In this document: piece after piece, positions 43,255-52,300 of the stretch
Layout of the letters: the number at the start of each line of letters is the position of its first letter
How positions within the stretch are numbered: position 1 is the stretch's first letter
Origin: an uncultured Eubacterium sp.
GTDB taxonomy: Bacteria; Bacillota; Clostridia; Lachnospirales; Lachnospiraceae
Assembly (NCBI GenBank): GCA_910589665.1
Contig: CAJUTR010000001.1
Location: 200,629-264,628 of the forward strand
Direction of reading: 5' to 3'
DNA length: 64,000 nt
The notes under the pieces: generated by a model
The model's database searches: none
The model's input: the letters and a program-made list of their open reading frames with translations, nothing else
What the model was told of the DNA's origin: nothing
Made by a program: the position numbers and the translations under genes

Positions 43255-45897
43255 ATGAAACCATATGGATTAAACGAACTTAGGAGCATGTTTTTGGAAT
43301 TTTTTGAAGGGAAAGGGCATCTTGTCATGAAGAGTTTTTCCCTGATCCCGCAAAACGATAAGAGTTTACTTCTCATCAATGCCGGGATGACCCCGCTGAA
43401 ACCATATTTTACTGGACAGGAGATCCCTCCGCGGACGCGGGTGGCGACCTGCCAGAAATGTATCCGGACAGGAGATATTGAAAATGTCGGAAAGACAGCC
43501 CGTCACGGTACTTTTTTTGAGATGCTGGGGAACTTTTCTTTTGGCGATTATTTTAAACACGAGGCAATAGCCTGGTCGTGGGAATTTCTGACAAAGACGT
43601 TGGAAATACCGGAGGACAGGCTGTATCCTTCAGTCTATGTAGAAGATGACGAAGCATTTGACATTTGGAACAAGGAGATCGGCATCGCGAAAGAGAGGAT
43701 CTTCCGTTTCGGAAAGGAAGACAATTTTTGGGAGCACGGCGCCGGGCCGTGCGGGCCATGTTCGGAAATCTACTTTGACCGCGGGGAGAAATACGGCTGC
43801 GGTAGTCCGGATTGTACGGTTGGATGTGAGTGCGACCGTTACATAGAGATCTGGAACAATGTATTTACCCAGTTTGACAATGACGGGAATGGAAATTATG
43901 AGGAACTGGAAAACAAAAATATCGATACCGGTATGGGACTGGAACGTCTGGCTGTCATTATGCAGGAAGTCGATTCGATCTTTGATGTCGATACGGTCAA
44001 GGCGATCCGTGACTGTGTATGCGAACTGGCACATGTGGAATATGGGAAAGAGGACAAAGCGGATATGTCGATCCGCGTCATTACTGACCATATCCGCTCG
44101 GTGACGTTCATGGTGTCGGACGGGATCATGCCGTCCAATGAGGGCAGGGGATATGTGCTCCGCCGGCTTCTGCGCCGTGCGGCGAGACATGGGAGGCTGC
44201 TCGGCATTTCGGGCCGTTTTCTGGCTGATTTGTGTGAGGTAGTGATCCGTGAGTCGAAAGACGGGTATCCCGAACTGGCGGATAAGAAAGATTATATTTT
44301 GAAACTCATTTCTACCGAGGAGGAGAATTTTAATAAGACGATTGATCAGGGACTTACGATCCTTGGTGAGATGATGGAGCAGATGAAGAAGGAAGGGACA
44401 TCCGTTCTTTCTGGTGATCATACGTTCAAGCTTTATGATACGTATGGTTTCCCTGTCGATCTCACGGTTGAAATATTGGAAGAAAAAGGATTTACAGTCG
44501 ATGAGGACGGATTTCTGGCGGCGATGGAAGTGCAGAGAAAGACGGCGCGTGAAGCCAGGGAAGTGACGAATTATATGGGAGCGGACGTGACTGTTTACCA
44601 GTCGATCGACGCAGCCGTTCAGAGCCAGTTTGTCGGTTATGACCGTCTGGAACACGAATCGAACGTCACGGTACTGACGACGGCAGACGCGATCGTTGAT
44701 ACACTGAGCGAGGGGATGGAAGGAACGATCCTCGTTGAGGAGACGCCGTTCTACGCGACGATGGGCGGTCAGGCGGCCGATACGGGAGTTATTTCCACAG
44801 CGGATGGCACATTTGAAGTGGCAGATACGATCAAACTCCAGGGAACGAAGATCGGCCATGTGGGGAAAATGATCTCTGGTACGATCCACACTGGTGAGAC
44901 GGTGAAACTTTCCGTCGATGCGGGCCGGAGAAATCTGACGGCGAATAATCACAGCGCTACGCATCTGATGCAGAAGGCACTCCGTCTCGTGCTTGGCAGC
45001 CATGTCGAGCAGGCAGGTTCCCTTGTGGATCAGGAGAAACTCCGTTTTGACTTTACGCATTTTTCTCCGATGACTGACGAAGAGATCGCGAAGGTAGAGG
45101 CGATTGTCAATGAAAATATTTTGAATGGACTCCCGGTGGTGACGAATGAGATGACGCTCGACGAGGCGAAGAAAACGGGAGCGATGGCTCTCTTTGGCGA
45201 AAAATACGGAGAAAAAGTCCGTGTCGTTCAGATGGGAGAGTTCAGTTCGGAGCTGTGCGGAGGTACTCATGTGGAAAATACGAGGAATATTTCCGCTTTT
45301 AAGATCATATCGGAAAATGGTGTTGCCGCCGGCGTGAGAAGGATTGAGGCGCTGACGGGGGCCGGACTGATCGCGTACTATGATCAGGTGGAACAGCAAC
45401 TGAAAGAGGCGGCAAAGGCGCTAAAAGCAAATCCGGTGGATGTCGTGAAGAAGATCACAGCGATGCAGGAGCAATTGAAAGCGTTATCAAAAGAGAATGA
45501 TTCGCTAAAGGCAAAGATGGCGAAAGCGGTAGCCGGTGACATGATGTCTGCGGCAGAAGAGGTAAATGGCATAAAGATCCTCGTCAGCCGGCTCACCGAT
45601 GTGGATATGAACGGTATGCGGGATTTAGGCGATGAGGCGAAACAGAAACTAGGGGAAGCAATCGTTGTCTTTGCCGCAGAAAATGGCGGAAAAGTGAACT
45701 TGATGGCGACGGCGACTGACAGCGCCGTGGCAAAAGGCGCCCATGCTGGCAATCTCATAAAGGAAATCGCTAAGCTCGTCGGCGGAGGCGGAGGCGGCCG
45801 TCCCAATATGGCACAGGCAGGCGGTAAAGATCCGGCTGGTATCGAAGACGCTCTCGAGCGCGCAAAAGAGGTGGCAAAAGAGCAGGTCGGCCAGTAA
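43255..45897 (+). CDS. alaS: Alanyl-tRNA synthetase
   Basis: 880 residues. Class II core at the N-terminus (FFEGKGHLVMKSFSLIPQND, NAGMTPLKPYF, RHGTFFEMLGNFSFGDYF), editing domain with HSATH (near residue 568) and CGGTHV (near 668), and C-terminal C-Ala domain ending in a glycine-rich GGGGGGRPNMAQAGG. Charges tRNA-Ala and clears Ser/Gly errors. ATG 43255 chosen over 43243 because GGAGAT lies between them at proper spacing. Confidence 0.97.
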   Translation: MKPYGLNELRSMFLEFFEGKGHLVMKSFSLIPQNDKSLLLINAGMTPLKPYFTGQEIPPRTRVATCQKCIRTGDIENVGKTARHGTFFEMLGNFSFGDYFKHEAIAWSWEFLTKTLEIPEDRLYPSVYVEDDEAFDIWNKEIGIAKERIFRFGKEDNFWEHGAGPCGPCSEIYFDRGEKYGCGSPDCTVGCECDRYIEIWNNVFTQFDNDGNGNYEELENKNIDTGMGLERLAVIMQEVDSIFDVDTVKAIRDCVCELAHVEYGKEDKADMSIRVITDHIRSVTFMVSDGIMPSNEGRGYVLRRLLRRAARHGRLLGISGRFLADLCEVVIRESKDGYPELADKKDYILKLISTEEENFNKTIDQGLTILGEMMEQMKKEGTSVLSGDHTFKLYDTYGFPVDLTVEILEEKGFTVDEDGFLAAMEVQRKTAREAREVTNYMGADVTVYQSIDAAVQSQFVGYDRLEHESNVTVLTTADAIVDTLSEGMEGTILVEETPFYATMGGQAADTGVISTADGTFEVADTIKLQGTKIGHVGKMISGTIHTGETVKLSVDAGRRNLTANNHSATHLMQKALRLVLGSHVEQAGSLVDQEKLRFDFTHFSPMTDEEIAKVEAIVNENILNGLPVVTNEMTLDEAKKTGAMALFGEKYGEKVRVVQMGEFSSELCGGTHVENTRNISAFKIISENGVAAGVRRIEALTGAGLIAYYDQVEQQLKEAAKALKANPVDVVKKITAMQEQLKALSKENDSLKAKMAKAVAGDMMSAAEEVNGIKILVSRLTDVDMNGMRDLGDEAKQKLGEAIVVFAAENGGKVNLMATATDSAVAKGAHAGNLIKEIAKLVGGGGGGRPNMAQAGGKDPAGIEDALERAKEVAKEQVGQ

Positions 45898-45970
45898 AGA
45901 AAGTGAATACAAGGAAAGAACGCATACGCAAACATATGCGAGTATATGTGAGGCGCGTGCCAAACGAAAG

Positions 45971-45986
45971 GGGAACGATCGTTACC
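45971..45986. promoter_or_regulatory. Palindrome before the GH43 gene, candidate operator
   Basis: AACGATCGTT (45974-45983) is a perfect 10-bp palindrome in the 109-base gap upstream of the GH43 start. The gap also holds a CGCATA...TATGCG hairpin. A sugar-responsive repressor site is possible; no regulator gene is nearby. Confidence 0.3.
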
Positions 45987-46006
45987 TTGTGCGAGGGAGG
46001 AATATT

Positions 46007-47416
46007 ATGAAAAAACAGGCGTTCAATCCATATCTGCCATCATGGGAATATATACCGGATGGGGAACCATATGTATTTGACGGCAGGGTATATGTGTATG
46101 GGTCGCACGACAAATATAATGGACACGTATTCTGTCTGGGCGATTATATGTGCTGGTCGGCGTCCGTCGATGATCTGGGAGACTGGCGCTGCGAGGGAGT
46201 CATCTATGAAAAGACAGCAGATCCGTATAACAAAGAGGGGAAGATGTGCCTCTATGCACCTGATGTCGTAAAGGGGCCCGAGGGCAGATATTATTTATAT
46301 TACGTACTGGATAAAGTATCGGTCGTATCGGTGGCAGTATGCGATACGCCGGCTGGGCAGTATGAATTTTACGGCTATGTGCATTATGAAGATGGAACAC
46401 TTCTCGGAGACAGACAGGGAGATGAGCCGCAGTTTGACCCGGGCGTTTTGTGGGAAGGCGACAGCGTCTATCTGTATACCGGCTTCTGCGGGCAGGGGGA
46501 TACCTCGAGGAACGGCGCGATGGTGACGGTGCTGGATACCGATATGCTGACGGTGAAAGAGGCGCCGAAGTTCGTGGCGCCGCCTGAGTGGAAGAGTGAG
46601 GGGAGCGGATTTGAGGGACACGGCTTTTTTGAAGCGCCGTCGATCCGGAAGATCGGCGAAACCTACTATTTTATTTATTCCTCGTCCGTTATGCACGAAC
46701 TTTGTTATGCGACGAGCCGTTTTCCGGATCGGGAGTTTACCTACCGCGGCGTGCTCGTAAGTAACTGTGATCTACATATTTCGTCGTACAAACCGGCCGA
46801 AAAACCGATGGCGTATGGCAGCAATAATCACGGAAGCCTGGTGGAGATCGGCGGCGAATGGTACATCTTTTACCACAGGCACACGAACGGTTCGTGGTTT
46901 TGCCGGCAGGGATGCGCGGAACGGATCGAACTTTCGGCTGACGGAAGTTTCGCACAGGCGGAGCTGACTTCGTGCGGCTTAAATGGCGGGCCGCTAAAAG
47001 GCGAAGGCGAGTATCCGGCTTATCTGGCCTGTCATCTGTTTACGGAAGAAGATTCTATTTATGTGGGTGGCGACCAGTTTCCGAAGATCATGCAGGACGG
47101 CAGGGATGGAGATGAGGAGCTCGGCTATGTCGCTAATATGGAACACGGCGCGACGGCTGGATTTAAGTATTTTGACTGTCAGGGAATCCGGCGTATCACG
47201 ATTTGGACGCGCGGTTATGCCAAAGGCACGTTTGAAGTCAGGATGGCGTGGGACGGGCCGGTCGTGGCAGAAATACCGATCGAATTTTCAAATGTCTGGG
47301 AGTCATACACCGCGAAGGCTGATATTCCCGATGGGATCCATGCGCTCTATTTTACTTTTTCCGGGGATGGAAATGCCAGTTTCCGTTCGTTTCGCCTGGA
47401 ACATGATCTGACATAA
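46007..47416 (+). CDS. Family 43 glycoside hydrolase
   Basis: 469 residues, no signal peptide, so cytoplasmic. N-terminal five-bladed propeller signs: PYVFDGRVYVYGSHD, MCLYAPDVVKGPEGRYYLYY (the APDV Asp is a usual active-site residue), FEAPSIRKIGETYYFIYSS with the probable acid Glu, and NNHGSLVEIGGEWYIFYHRH. The C-terminal 120 residues look like a CBM6-type beta-sandwich (DCQGIRRITIWTRGYAKGTF). Likely a beta-xylosidase or arabinofuranosidase on imported oligosaccharides. ATG after GGGAGG. Confidence 0.9.
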   Translation: MKKQAFNPYLPSWEYIPDGEPYVFDGRVYVYGSHDKYNGHVFCLGDYMCWSASVDDLGDWRCEGVIYEKTADPYNKEGKMCLYAPDVVKGPEGRYYLYYVLDKVSVVSVAVCDTPAGQYEFYGYVHYEDGTLLGDRQGDEPQFDPGVLWEGDSVYLYTGFCGQGDTSRNGAMVTVLDTDMLTVKEAPKFVAPPEWKSEGSGFEGHGFFEAPSIRKIGETYYFIYSSSVMHELCYATSRFPDREFTYRGVLVSNCDLHISSYKPAEKPMAYGSNNHGSLVEIGGEWYIFYHRHTNGSWFCRQGCAERIELSADGSFAQAELTSCGLNGGPLKGEGEYPAYLACHLFTEEDSIYVGGDQFPKIMQDGRDGDEELGYVANMEHGATAGFKYFDCQGIRRITIWTRGYAKGTFEVRMAWDGPVVAEIPIEFSNVWESYTAKADIPDGIHALYFTFSGDGNASFRSFRLEHDLT

Positions 47417-47428
47417 AGGAGAGAGGGG

Positions 47429-47602
47429 ATGAGGTGGCTCTATATATTGGCGACGTTGATCGTGGCGCTGATCGCTTATGATAAAAAGTGGAGGAAAACG
47501 GCGGTATTGTTTTACATCATTACGCTTCTTCTCCTAATGCGGGAAGTGGGCAGGATTTGGATCCCGCTATATGGCTATGATCCACCGGCATGTTTCGAGT
47601 AG
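47429..47602 (+). CDS. Small two-helix membrane protein
   Basis: 57 residues with hydrophobic stretches at about 4-16 (LYILATLIVALIAY) and 25-37 (VLFYIITLLLLM), separated by DKKWRK. It has GGAGAGAGG five bases before ATG and begins 12 bases after the GH43 stop. I recognise no family. Codon use and Shine-Dalgarno look real, but with this length it remains tentative. Confidence 0.55.
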   Translation: MRWLYILATLIVALIAYDKKWRKTAVLFYIITLLLLMREVGRIWIPLYGYDPPACFE

Positions 47603-47655
47603 GGAGACAAATTTAAACATTGGATAAATTTGTGTCATAAATTTAGCAAAAATGG

Positions 47656-47683
47656 TTGACGTATCCAAATTTTGTGATATAAT
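47656..47683 (+). promoter_or_regulatory. Sigma-A promoter of rpsU
   Basis: TTGACG (47656-47661), 16 bases, TATAAT (47678-47683). The rpsU start codon is about 78 bases downstream. Confidence 0.88.
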
Positions 47684-47760
47684 ATGTGTTAGTGCGAAAA
47701 AATACCCAAACAGTTGTATTTTGCACAATCTACAACTGGAGGGAGGTAAGGTGTGATAAT

Positions 47761-47937
47761 ATGTCAAATGTGATCGTAAAAGAAAACGAATCATTGGATA
47801 GTGCATTGCGCCGTTTCAAGCGAAACTGTGCAAAAGCGGGGATCCAGCAGGAGATTCGGAAGAGAGAGCATTATGAGAAGCCAAGCGTTAGGCGTAAGAA
47901 AAAGTCTGAGGCGGCTCGTAAAAGAAAATTCAAATAA
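47761..47937 (+). CDS. rpsU: 30S ribosomal protein S21
   Basis: 58 residues, very basic: MSNVIVKENESLDSALRRFK start and KPSVRRKKKSEAARKRKFK end are diagnostic. Helps base pairing at the Shine-Dalgarno region of 16S rRNA. Strong upstream promoter and an immediate downstream terminator; the sporulation genes beyond must have weaker or separate expression. Confidence 0.97.
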   Translation: MSNVIVKENESLDSALRRFKRNCAKAGIQQEIRKREHYEKPSVRRKKKSEAARKRKFK

Positions 47938-47952
47938 TTGCACATATGATGG

Positions 47953-47992
47953 AAGAACGCAGGAACTGCGTTCTTTCTTTTTTAACTTTTTT
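47953..47992 (+). terminator. Terminator of rpsU
   Basis: AAGAACGCA-GGAAC-TGCGTTCTT followed by a T-rich tract, 15 bases after the stop codon. Confidence 0.93.
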
Positions 47993-48053
47993 GTATCAAG
48001 GCCAGGCATTCCCGCATAAAATAATACATAACCGAATGCGTACGAGGTGGAAT

Positions 48054-48311
48054 ATGAATCCCATATCGAAAAAAATGGGCCTACAGCCTGACATACTGGA
48101 TGGTGCCACCATCGTAAAGACATATGGGGATGAGTATGCCATTATCGAAAATTATAAGTCGATCATTGAATACACGGAGGAGACGATTAAACTCCAGGGA
48201 AAGCACGTAAAAGTAATGGTGTGCGGAAACAATCTCTGCATCGAATCGTTCGAACCGGACGAATGCAGGGTATGCGGTAAAATAAATGACATCAGCCTGA
48301 TCCGGTTTTAG
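48054..48311 (+). CDS. yqfC: Sporulation protein YqfC (YabP family)
   Basis: 85 residues. Seen: NPISKKMGLQPDILDGATIV, IENYKSIIEYTEETIKL and CIESFEPDECRVCGKI, typical of YabP/YqfC proteins made in the mother cell under sigma-E. Function unknown; conserved upstream of yqfD in spore formers, exactly as here. ATG preceded by GAGGTGG. Confidence 0.92.
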   Translation: MNPISKKMGLQPDILDGATIVKTYGDEYAIIENYKSIIEYTEETIKLQGKHVKVMVCGNNLCIESFEPDECRVCGKINDISLIRF

Positions 48312-48332
48312 GATGGCTGATCGAATGGGGGA

Positions 48333-49595
48333 ATGAAGTTGAAATGGCTGAGGGGATACATAGACTGTCATGTCGGCTCGGGACGTTGGGAGCGTTTTAT
48401 GAATTTATGCCGGCATCATGATATTAAGCTGTGGAACGTCAGGTCGGAAGAAAAGCGGGTGACGTTCTGCATGTATGCCAGAGACTACAGGATGCTGAAA
48501 AAATTTGTGGGAAAAACCAGCGTTGTACCGCACATACGCAGAAAGAAGGGACTGCCGTTTGTGTGCGGACGCGCGATGCGGGACTGGACCTTTACATTCG
48601 GTTTTATCTTGTTTTTTGTCGTTCTGCATGTGTTGTCCATGTTTGTGTGGCAGATCAATTATTATGGGCAGAGGGAGTACACGCAGGAGACGATCCGCAA
48701 AGAGGTGACGGCGATGGGCGTCTATACCGGCATGCTTCGCAGCCATCTGGACTGTGACAGCATAGAGAGGAACCTGCGGGAATGCTACGACAATATGAGC
48801 TGGGTTTCCGCCGAGGAAAAAGGCTGCGTGTTAAACATAAAAATGAAAGAAGGGACGGCGGAGAAAAAGGCCGATGTCTTGGATACCACACCGTGCCATC
48901 TCGTCGCGCCGTGCCGCGGCACCGTACAGAGTATCGTGACGAAAGAGGGTACGGCGAAAGTCAAAAAAGGATCAAAGGTCAAAAAAGGAGATATTCTCAT
49001 TCGCGGGATCGTTGAAATCAAAGATGACAGCGATACGGTCGTGAAAAAGAACGGCGTCCACGCGGCAGGCGAGGTGACCATCCTCACGGAGAAAAAGTAT
49101 GAAGACCGTATAAATATACGGCATATGAATAAAAATAAGACGGGAAAGGATGTAAACGTATACACGGTGCAATGTGGCGGAACTCGTTTTTCTATAAAAA
49201 ATCCCTTAAAATGGTTTGATAATTCTTCCAGTTATGATATAATAAGTAACATATGCGTGGATGAGGAATTCATTCCCCTGCAGGCAAGTTTGAAAGTGAC
49301 AAGACGTAAGTATGTCAATTACGAACCGCAGGAAGCAGAGTACACCGAGCAGGAGGCGGAAAAGATCCTGCGCCGGAAACTGGCGGCAAGAGTTATGACT
49401 TATGAAGAAAACGGATACGAGGTGTTAGACCAGACGTTTCAAATGACCAAAGACGAGACAGAGTTTGTAAGCCGCGGAAACGTTGTGATGAAAGTATCCG
49501 ATATGAAACAAAAAGAGGTCTCAGAAAAGCAGCTCATGCTTGAGACGAGTGGAAAGGAAGAAGAACGCGATGGCACAGGAGCAGATCATACTTGA
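48333..49595 (+). CDS. yqfD: Sporulation protein YqfD
   Basis: 420 residues. Seen: N-terminal soluble region, one membrane helix (about 88-110, FGFILFFVVLHVLSMF), then an outer domain with LREC, PCHLVAPCRGTVQSIVTKEG and a lysine-rich VKKGSKVKKGDIL, as in YqfD. Needed for efficient sporulation in Bacillus, mechanism unknown. ATG 48333 has GGGGG only 1 base upstream; TTG 48339 is an alternative. Overlaps phoH by 26 bases. Confidence 0.93.
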   Translation: MKLKWLRGYIDCHVGSGRWERFMNLCRHHDIKLWNVRSEEKRVTFCMYARDYRMLKKFVGKTSVVPHIRRKKGLPFVCGRAMRDWTFTFGFILFFVVLHVLSMFVWQINYYGQREYTQETIRKEVTAMGVYTGMLRSHLDCDSIERNLRECYDNMSWVSAEEKGCVLNIKMKEGTAEKKADVLDTTPCHLVAPCRGTVQSIVTKEGTAKVKKGSKVKKGDILIRGIVEIKDDSDTVVKKNGVHAAGEVTILTEKKYEDRINIRHMNKNKTGKDVNVYTVQCGGTRFSIKNPLKWFDNSSSYDIISNICVDEEFIPLQASLKVTRRKYVNYEPQEAEYTEQEAEKILRRKLAARVMTYEENGYEVLDQTFQMTKDETEFVSRGNVVMKVSDMKQKEVSEKQLMLETSGKEEERDGTGADHT

Positions 49596-50571
49596 TATTC
49601 CAGCAGATCATGAGAATAATATATTCGGCGGCTTGGATGCCCATTTAAAAAAGATCGAGCGCGCGCTCCGCGTCGAGGTGATCCTGCGCGATGGCTCCGT
49701 GAAAATAACCGGGGACGAACAGGCGGTGAAAGAGGCAAAGCGGGTATTCGGAGAACTGCTTGCGATGTCGCAGCGGGGAAATACGATCACCGAACAAAAT
49801 GTCGACTATGTGCTCGCCCTGACGAAAGAAAAATCTTCGGTATCCCTTGTGGATATAGATAAGGAGCTCGTCGGATTTACGATCCAGGGTAAGCCGATCA
49901 AACCGAAGACGCTGGGACAAAAGAAATATGTGGACGCGATCCGCGAAAAGATGATGGTATTCGGCGTCGGGCCAGCAGGTACTGGTAAGACATATCTGGC
50001 GATGGCGATGGCGATCCAGGCGTTTAAGCAGGATGAGGTGGGAAAGATCATCCTGACGAGACCGGCGATCGAGGCTGGGGAGAATCTGGGGTTTCTGCCG
50101 GGGGATCTGCAGAGTAAGATCGATCCGTATCTTCGCCCGCTCTATGACGCGCTGTATCAGATCATGGGTGCGGATTCATTCTTGAAAAATTCTGAAAAGG
50201 GATTGATCGAGGTCGCGCCTTTGGCATATATGAGGGGAAGGACGTTAGATAATGCGTTTATCATTTTGGACGAGGCGCAGAATACGACGCCGGCGCAGAT
50301 GAAAATGTTTCTGACACGTATCGGTTTTGGGTCCAAAGTCGTCATAACGGGTGACCTCTCTCAGAAAGATCTGCCGTTCGCCGCTGTATCCGGATTGGAA
50401 CAGGCGTTGAAGGTGCTGCGGGACGTGGAGGAGATCGGCGTATCCTATCTGACAAATAAGGACGTCGTGCGGCATCCGCTCGTACAGAAGATCGTACATG
50501 CGTATGAAAAATATGAGGCGAGGGAACAGTACCGGGAGAACCGGAAGAATCAGAGGCAGAAAAGGAAGTAA
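49570..50571 (+). CDS. phoH: PhoH-like ATPase
   Basis: 333 residues. Seen: an N-terminal KH-like part (about 20-80), Walker A GPAGTGKTYLA (near 140), TRPAIEAGENLGFLPGD, and Walker B VIILDEAQNTTP-like FIILDEAQNTTP. PhoH proteins are RNA-linked ATPases/helicases; the yqfD-phoH-ybeY order is conserved in Firmicutes. AAGGAAG precedes ATG 49570, inside the end of yqfD. Confidence 0.95.
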   Translation: MAQEQIILDIPADHENNIFGGLDAHLKKIERALRVEVILRDGSVKITGDEQAVKEAKRVFGELLAMSQRGNTITEQNVDYVLALTKEKSSVSLVDIDKELVGFTIQGKPIKPKTLGQKKYVDAIREKMMVFGVGPAGTGKTYLAMAMAIQAFKQDEVGKIILTRPAIEAGENLGFLPGDLQSKIDPYLRPLYDALYQIMGADSFLKNSEKGLIEVAPLAYMRGRTLDNAFIILDEAQNTTPAQMKMFLTRIGFGSKVVITGDLSQKDLPFAAVSGLEQALKVLRDVEEIGVSYLTNKDVVRHPLVQKIVHAYEKYEAREQYRENRKNQRQKRK

Positions 50572-50573
50572 GG

Positions 50574-51074
50574 ATGACGGTATATTTTGAAGACGAGGCG
50601 ATGCTCACGTTTGAGTTTGATCTGGAGAGACAGTTGGAGCAGATCATTTCGTTCGTGCGGGATCATGTGAACTGCCCGTACGATCTGGAAGTAAGTGTGA
50701 CGATGGTGGACAAGGCAACGATACAGGAAGTCAATGCCAGGTTCCGGGATCTGTCCAGACCGACGGATGTGTTAAGTTTTCCGATGGCCGAATACGATAA
50801 ACCGGCTGATTTTGACGGGCCGGCATTCTGCGGGAGCCACACGGTCGATCCGGATACGAACGAACTCGTTCTGGGCGATATGATGCTCTGTTCCGAAGTG
50901 ATCAAGGAACAGGCGAAAGAATATGGGCATTCGGAAATGAGGGAATTTAGTTTTCTTGTCGTACATAGCATGCTTCACCTATTTGGATACGACCATATAC
51001 TAGATCGTGACCGGATGGAGATGGAAGAGGAGCAGAGAACGATCATGAATGCGCTCGGGATCCGCCGCGCGTAG
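50574..51074 (+). CDS. ybeY: Endoribonuclease YbeY
   Basis: 166 residues. Zn-binding motif HSMLHLFGYDH (H-x3-H-x5-H) near residue 130, plus RPTDVLSFPM and LGDMMLCSEV. Acts in 16S rRNA 3' maturation and 70S quality control. Starts 3 bases after phoH, so coupled to it. Confidence 0.96.
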   Translation: MTVYFEDEAMLTFEFDLERQLEQIISFVRDHVNCPYDLEVSVTMVDKATIQEVNARFRDLSRPTDVLSFPMAEYDKPADFDGPAFCGSHTVDPDTNELVLGDMMLCSEVIKEQAKEYGHSEMREFSFLVVHSMLHLFGYDHILDRDRMEMEEEQRTIMNALGIRRA

Positions 51075-51096
51075 TGTGAAGTTATGGCGACCAAAC

Positions 51097-51132
51097 TTGT
51101 GCGATGCACAAAAGGCGTGCGCGAATGGAGAG
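51097..51132 (+). other. Leader hairpin before the DUF3048 gene
   Basis: TTGTGC-GAT-GCACAA (51097-51111) then GGCGTGCGCGAATGGAGAG. It resembles a shortened form of the leader motif seen before the glycosyltransferase and trpB genes; the likeness may be chance. Confidence 0.35.
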
Positions 51133-51136
51133 AAAT

Positions 51137-52285
51137 ATGTTAAAAGGAAAAAAGAAATTGATATTTCTGACGAGTATGTGCGTCATAGCCGTGGCGGCTG
51201 TGGCAGCCATATCTGTTTATCTAACCCGGAAGGACACGGAACCGGTACCGCAGCCGGTGGCACAAGCGACACCGGAACCTGTCCCGACGCCTGAGATTAC
51301 ACCGGTTCCGACAAAAGATCCGAACGAAGGAAAGGTAAAGAGTGCTCTTACTGGGGAGTACATATCGAAAAAAAAGGCAAAACAGCGGCCATTTGCCGTT
51401 ATCATCAATAACATCGAATATGCTAACCAGCGCCAGGAAGGGACATCGCAGATCGACGTGCTCTATGAGGCGTTGGCAGAAGGCGGGATCACGCGTATGC
51501 TCGGCGTGTTCCAGGGAACGGATAAGATCAAACGGCTCGGTTCGGTCAGGAGCGCCAGGCACTATTTTGTCAGCTTTGCCAGCGAGTGGAACGCGATCTT
51601 CTGCCATTTTGGACAAACCTCTTACGCCATTTCTAAAATAGAGGAGTTAGGGGTGGATAATTTAAGCGGCCTTTCGGCGATTGGCAGCGTTGTGTATAAG
51701 AGGGACACTTCGGTCAAAGCGCCGCATAACGTCTATACCTCGGGGGAACAGATGAGACAGGGAGCGAAAAAACTCGGGTATTCCACGAAATTTAACGAAG
51801 AAAAGATGGCAAAGCATTTCGATTTTCAGGAAGAGGATACCGACCTATCGTCCGGGGAGGAGACATTTTACGTAAATCTGCCGTTTTCAGATTATTCGAC
51901 CTGCTATCTGAAATATGATAAAAAGGCAAAAGAATATAAGAAATATGAATACAAGACGAAGCATAAAGACCATAAAAATAATAAACAGCTCTCGTTTAAA
52001 AATGTGATCATCCAGCTTGTCAAAGAGACGAATATTGACCGCAACGGCTATCAGCACTTATATCTGCACAAGCGCAAAGGAACGGGATATTACATCACGA
52101 ATGGAAGCAGGATGAAGATCCAGTGGAAGAAAAACGAGGAAAAAGGGACGATGTGTTATTATGATACGGACGGCAACGTACTCCGTATCAACCCGGGCAA
52201 GACATATATTGCGGCATATCCGACCAGCCGGAAGGATCTGCTGTCGTTTCAGGAGAAGAAGGATAAAAAGACAAAGAAAAAGTAA
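51137..52285 (+). CDS. DUF3048 (YerB-like) membrane-anchored protein
   Basis: 382 residues: N-terminal membrane anchor (about 8-28) without a lipobox, a proline/threonine-rich spacer (PEPVPTPEITPVPTKDPNEG), then the DUF3048 domain with PFAVIINNIEYANQRQEG, ALAEGGITRMLGVFQ, RLGSVRSARHYF and GTGYYITNG. Function unknown; Bacillus YerB binds PcrA helicase in two-hybrid work, but this protein is outside the membrane. Basic tail KKDKKTKKK. ATG 51137 has GGAGAG 4 bases upstream; in-frame ATGs at 51104 and 51125 are possible. Confidence 0.88.
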   Translation: MLKGKKKLIFLTSMCVIAVAAVAAISVYLTRKDTEPVPQPVAQATPEPVPTPEITPVPTKDPNEGKVKSALTGEYISKKKAKQRPFAVIINNIEYANQRQEGTSQIDVLYEALAEGGITRMLGVFQGTDKIKRLGSVRSARHYFVSFASEWNAIFCHFGQTSYAISKIEELGVDNLSGLSAIGSVVYKRDTSVKAPHNVYTSGEQMRQGAKKLGYSTKFNEEKMAKHFDFQEEDTDLSSGEETFYVNLPFSDYSTCYLKYDKKAKEYKKYEYKTKHKDHKNNKQLSFKNVIIQLVKETNIDRNGYQHLYLHKRKGTGYYITNGSRMKIQWKKNEEKGTMCYYDTDGNVLRINPGKTYIAAYPTSRKDLLSFQEKKDKKTKKK

Positions 52286-52300
52286 CGGAAGGATACCAGT

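Noticed and set aside
48001..48053. Sigma-E promoter before yqfC (GCATTCC-14-CATAACCG)
   Set aside because: Too many mismatches in both elements to list as a feature, although sigma-E control is expected from Bacillus.
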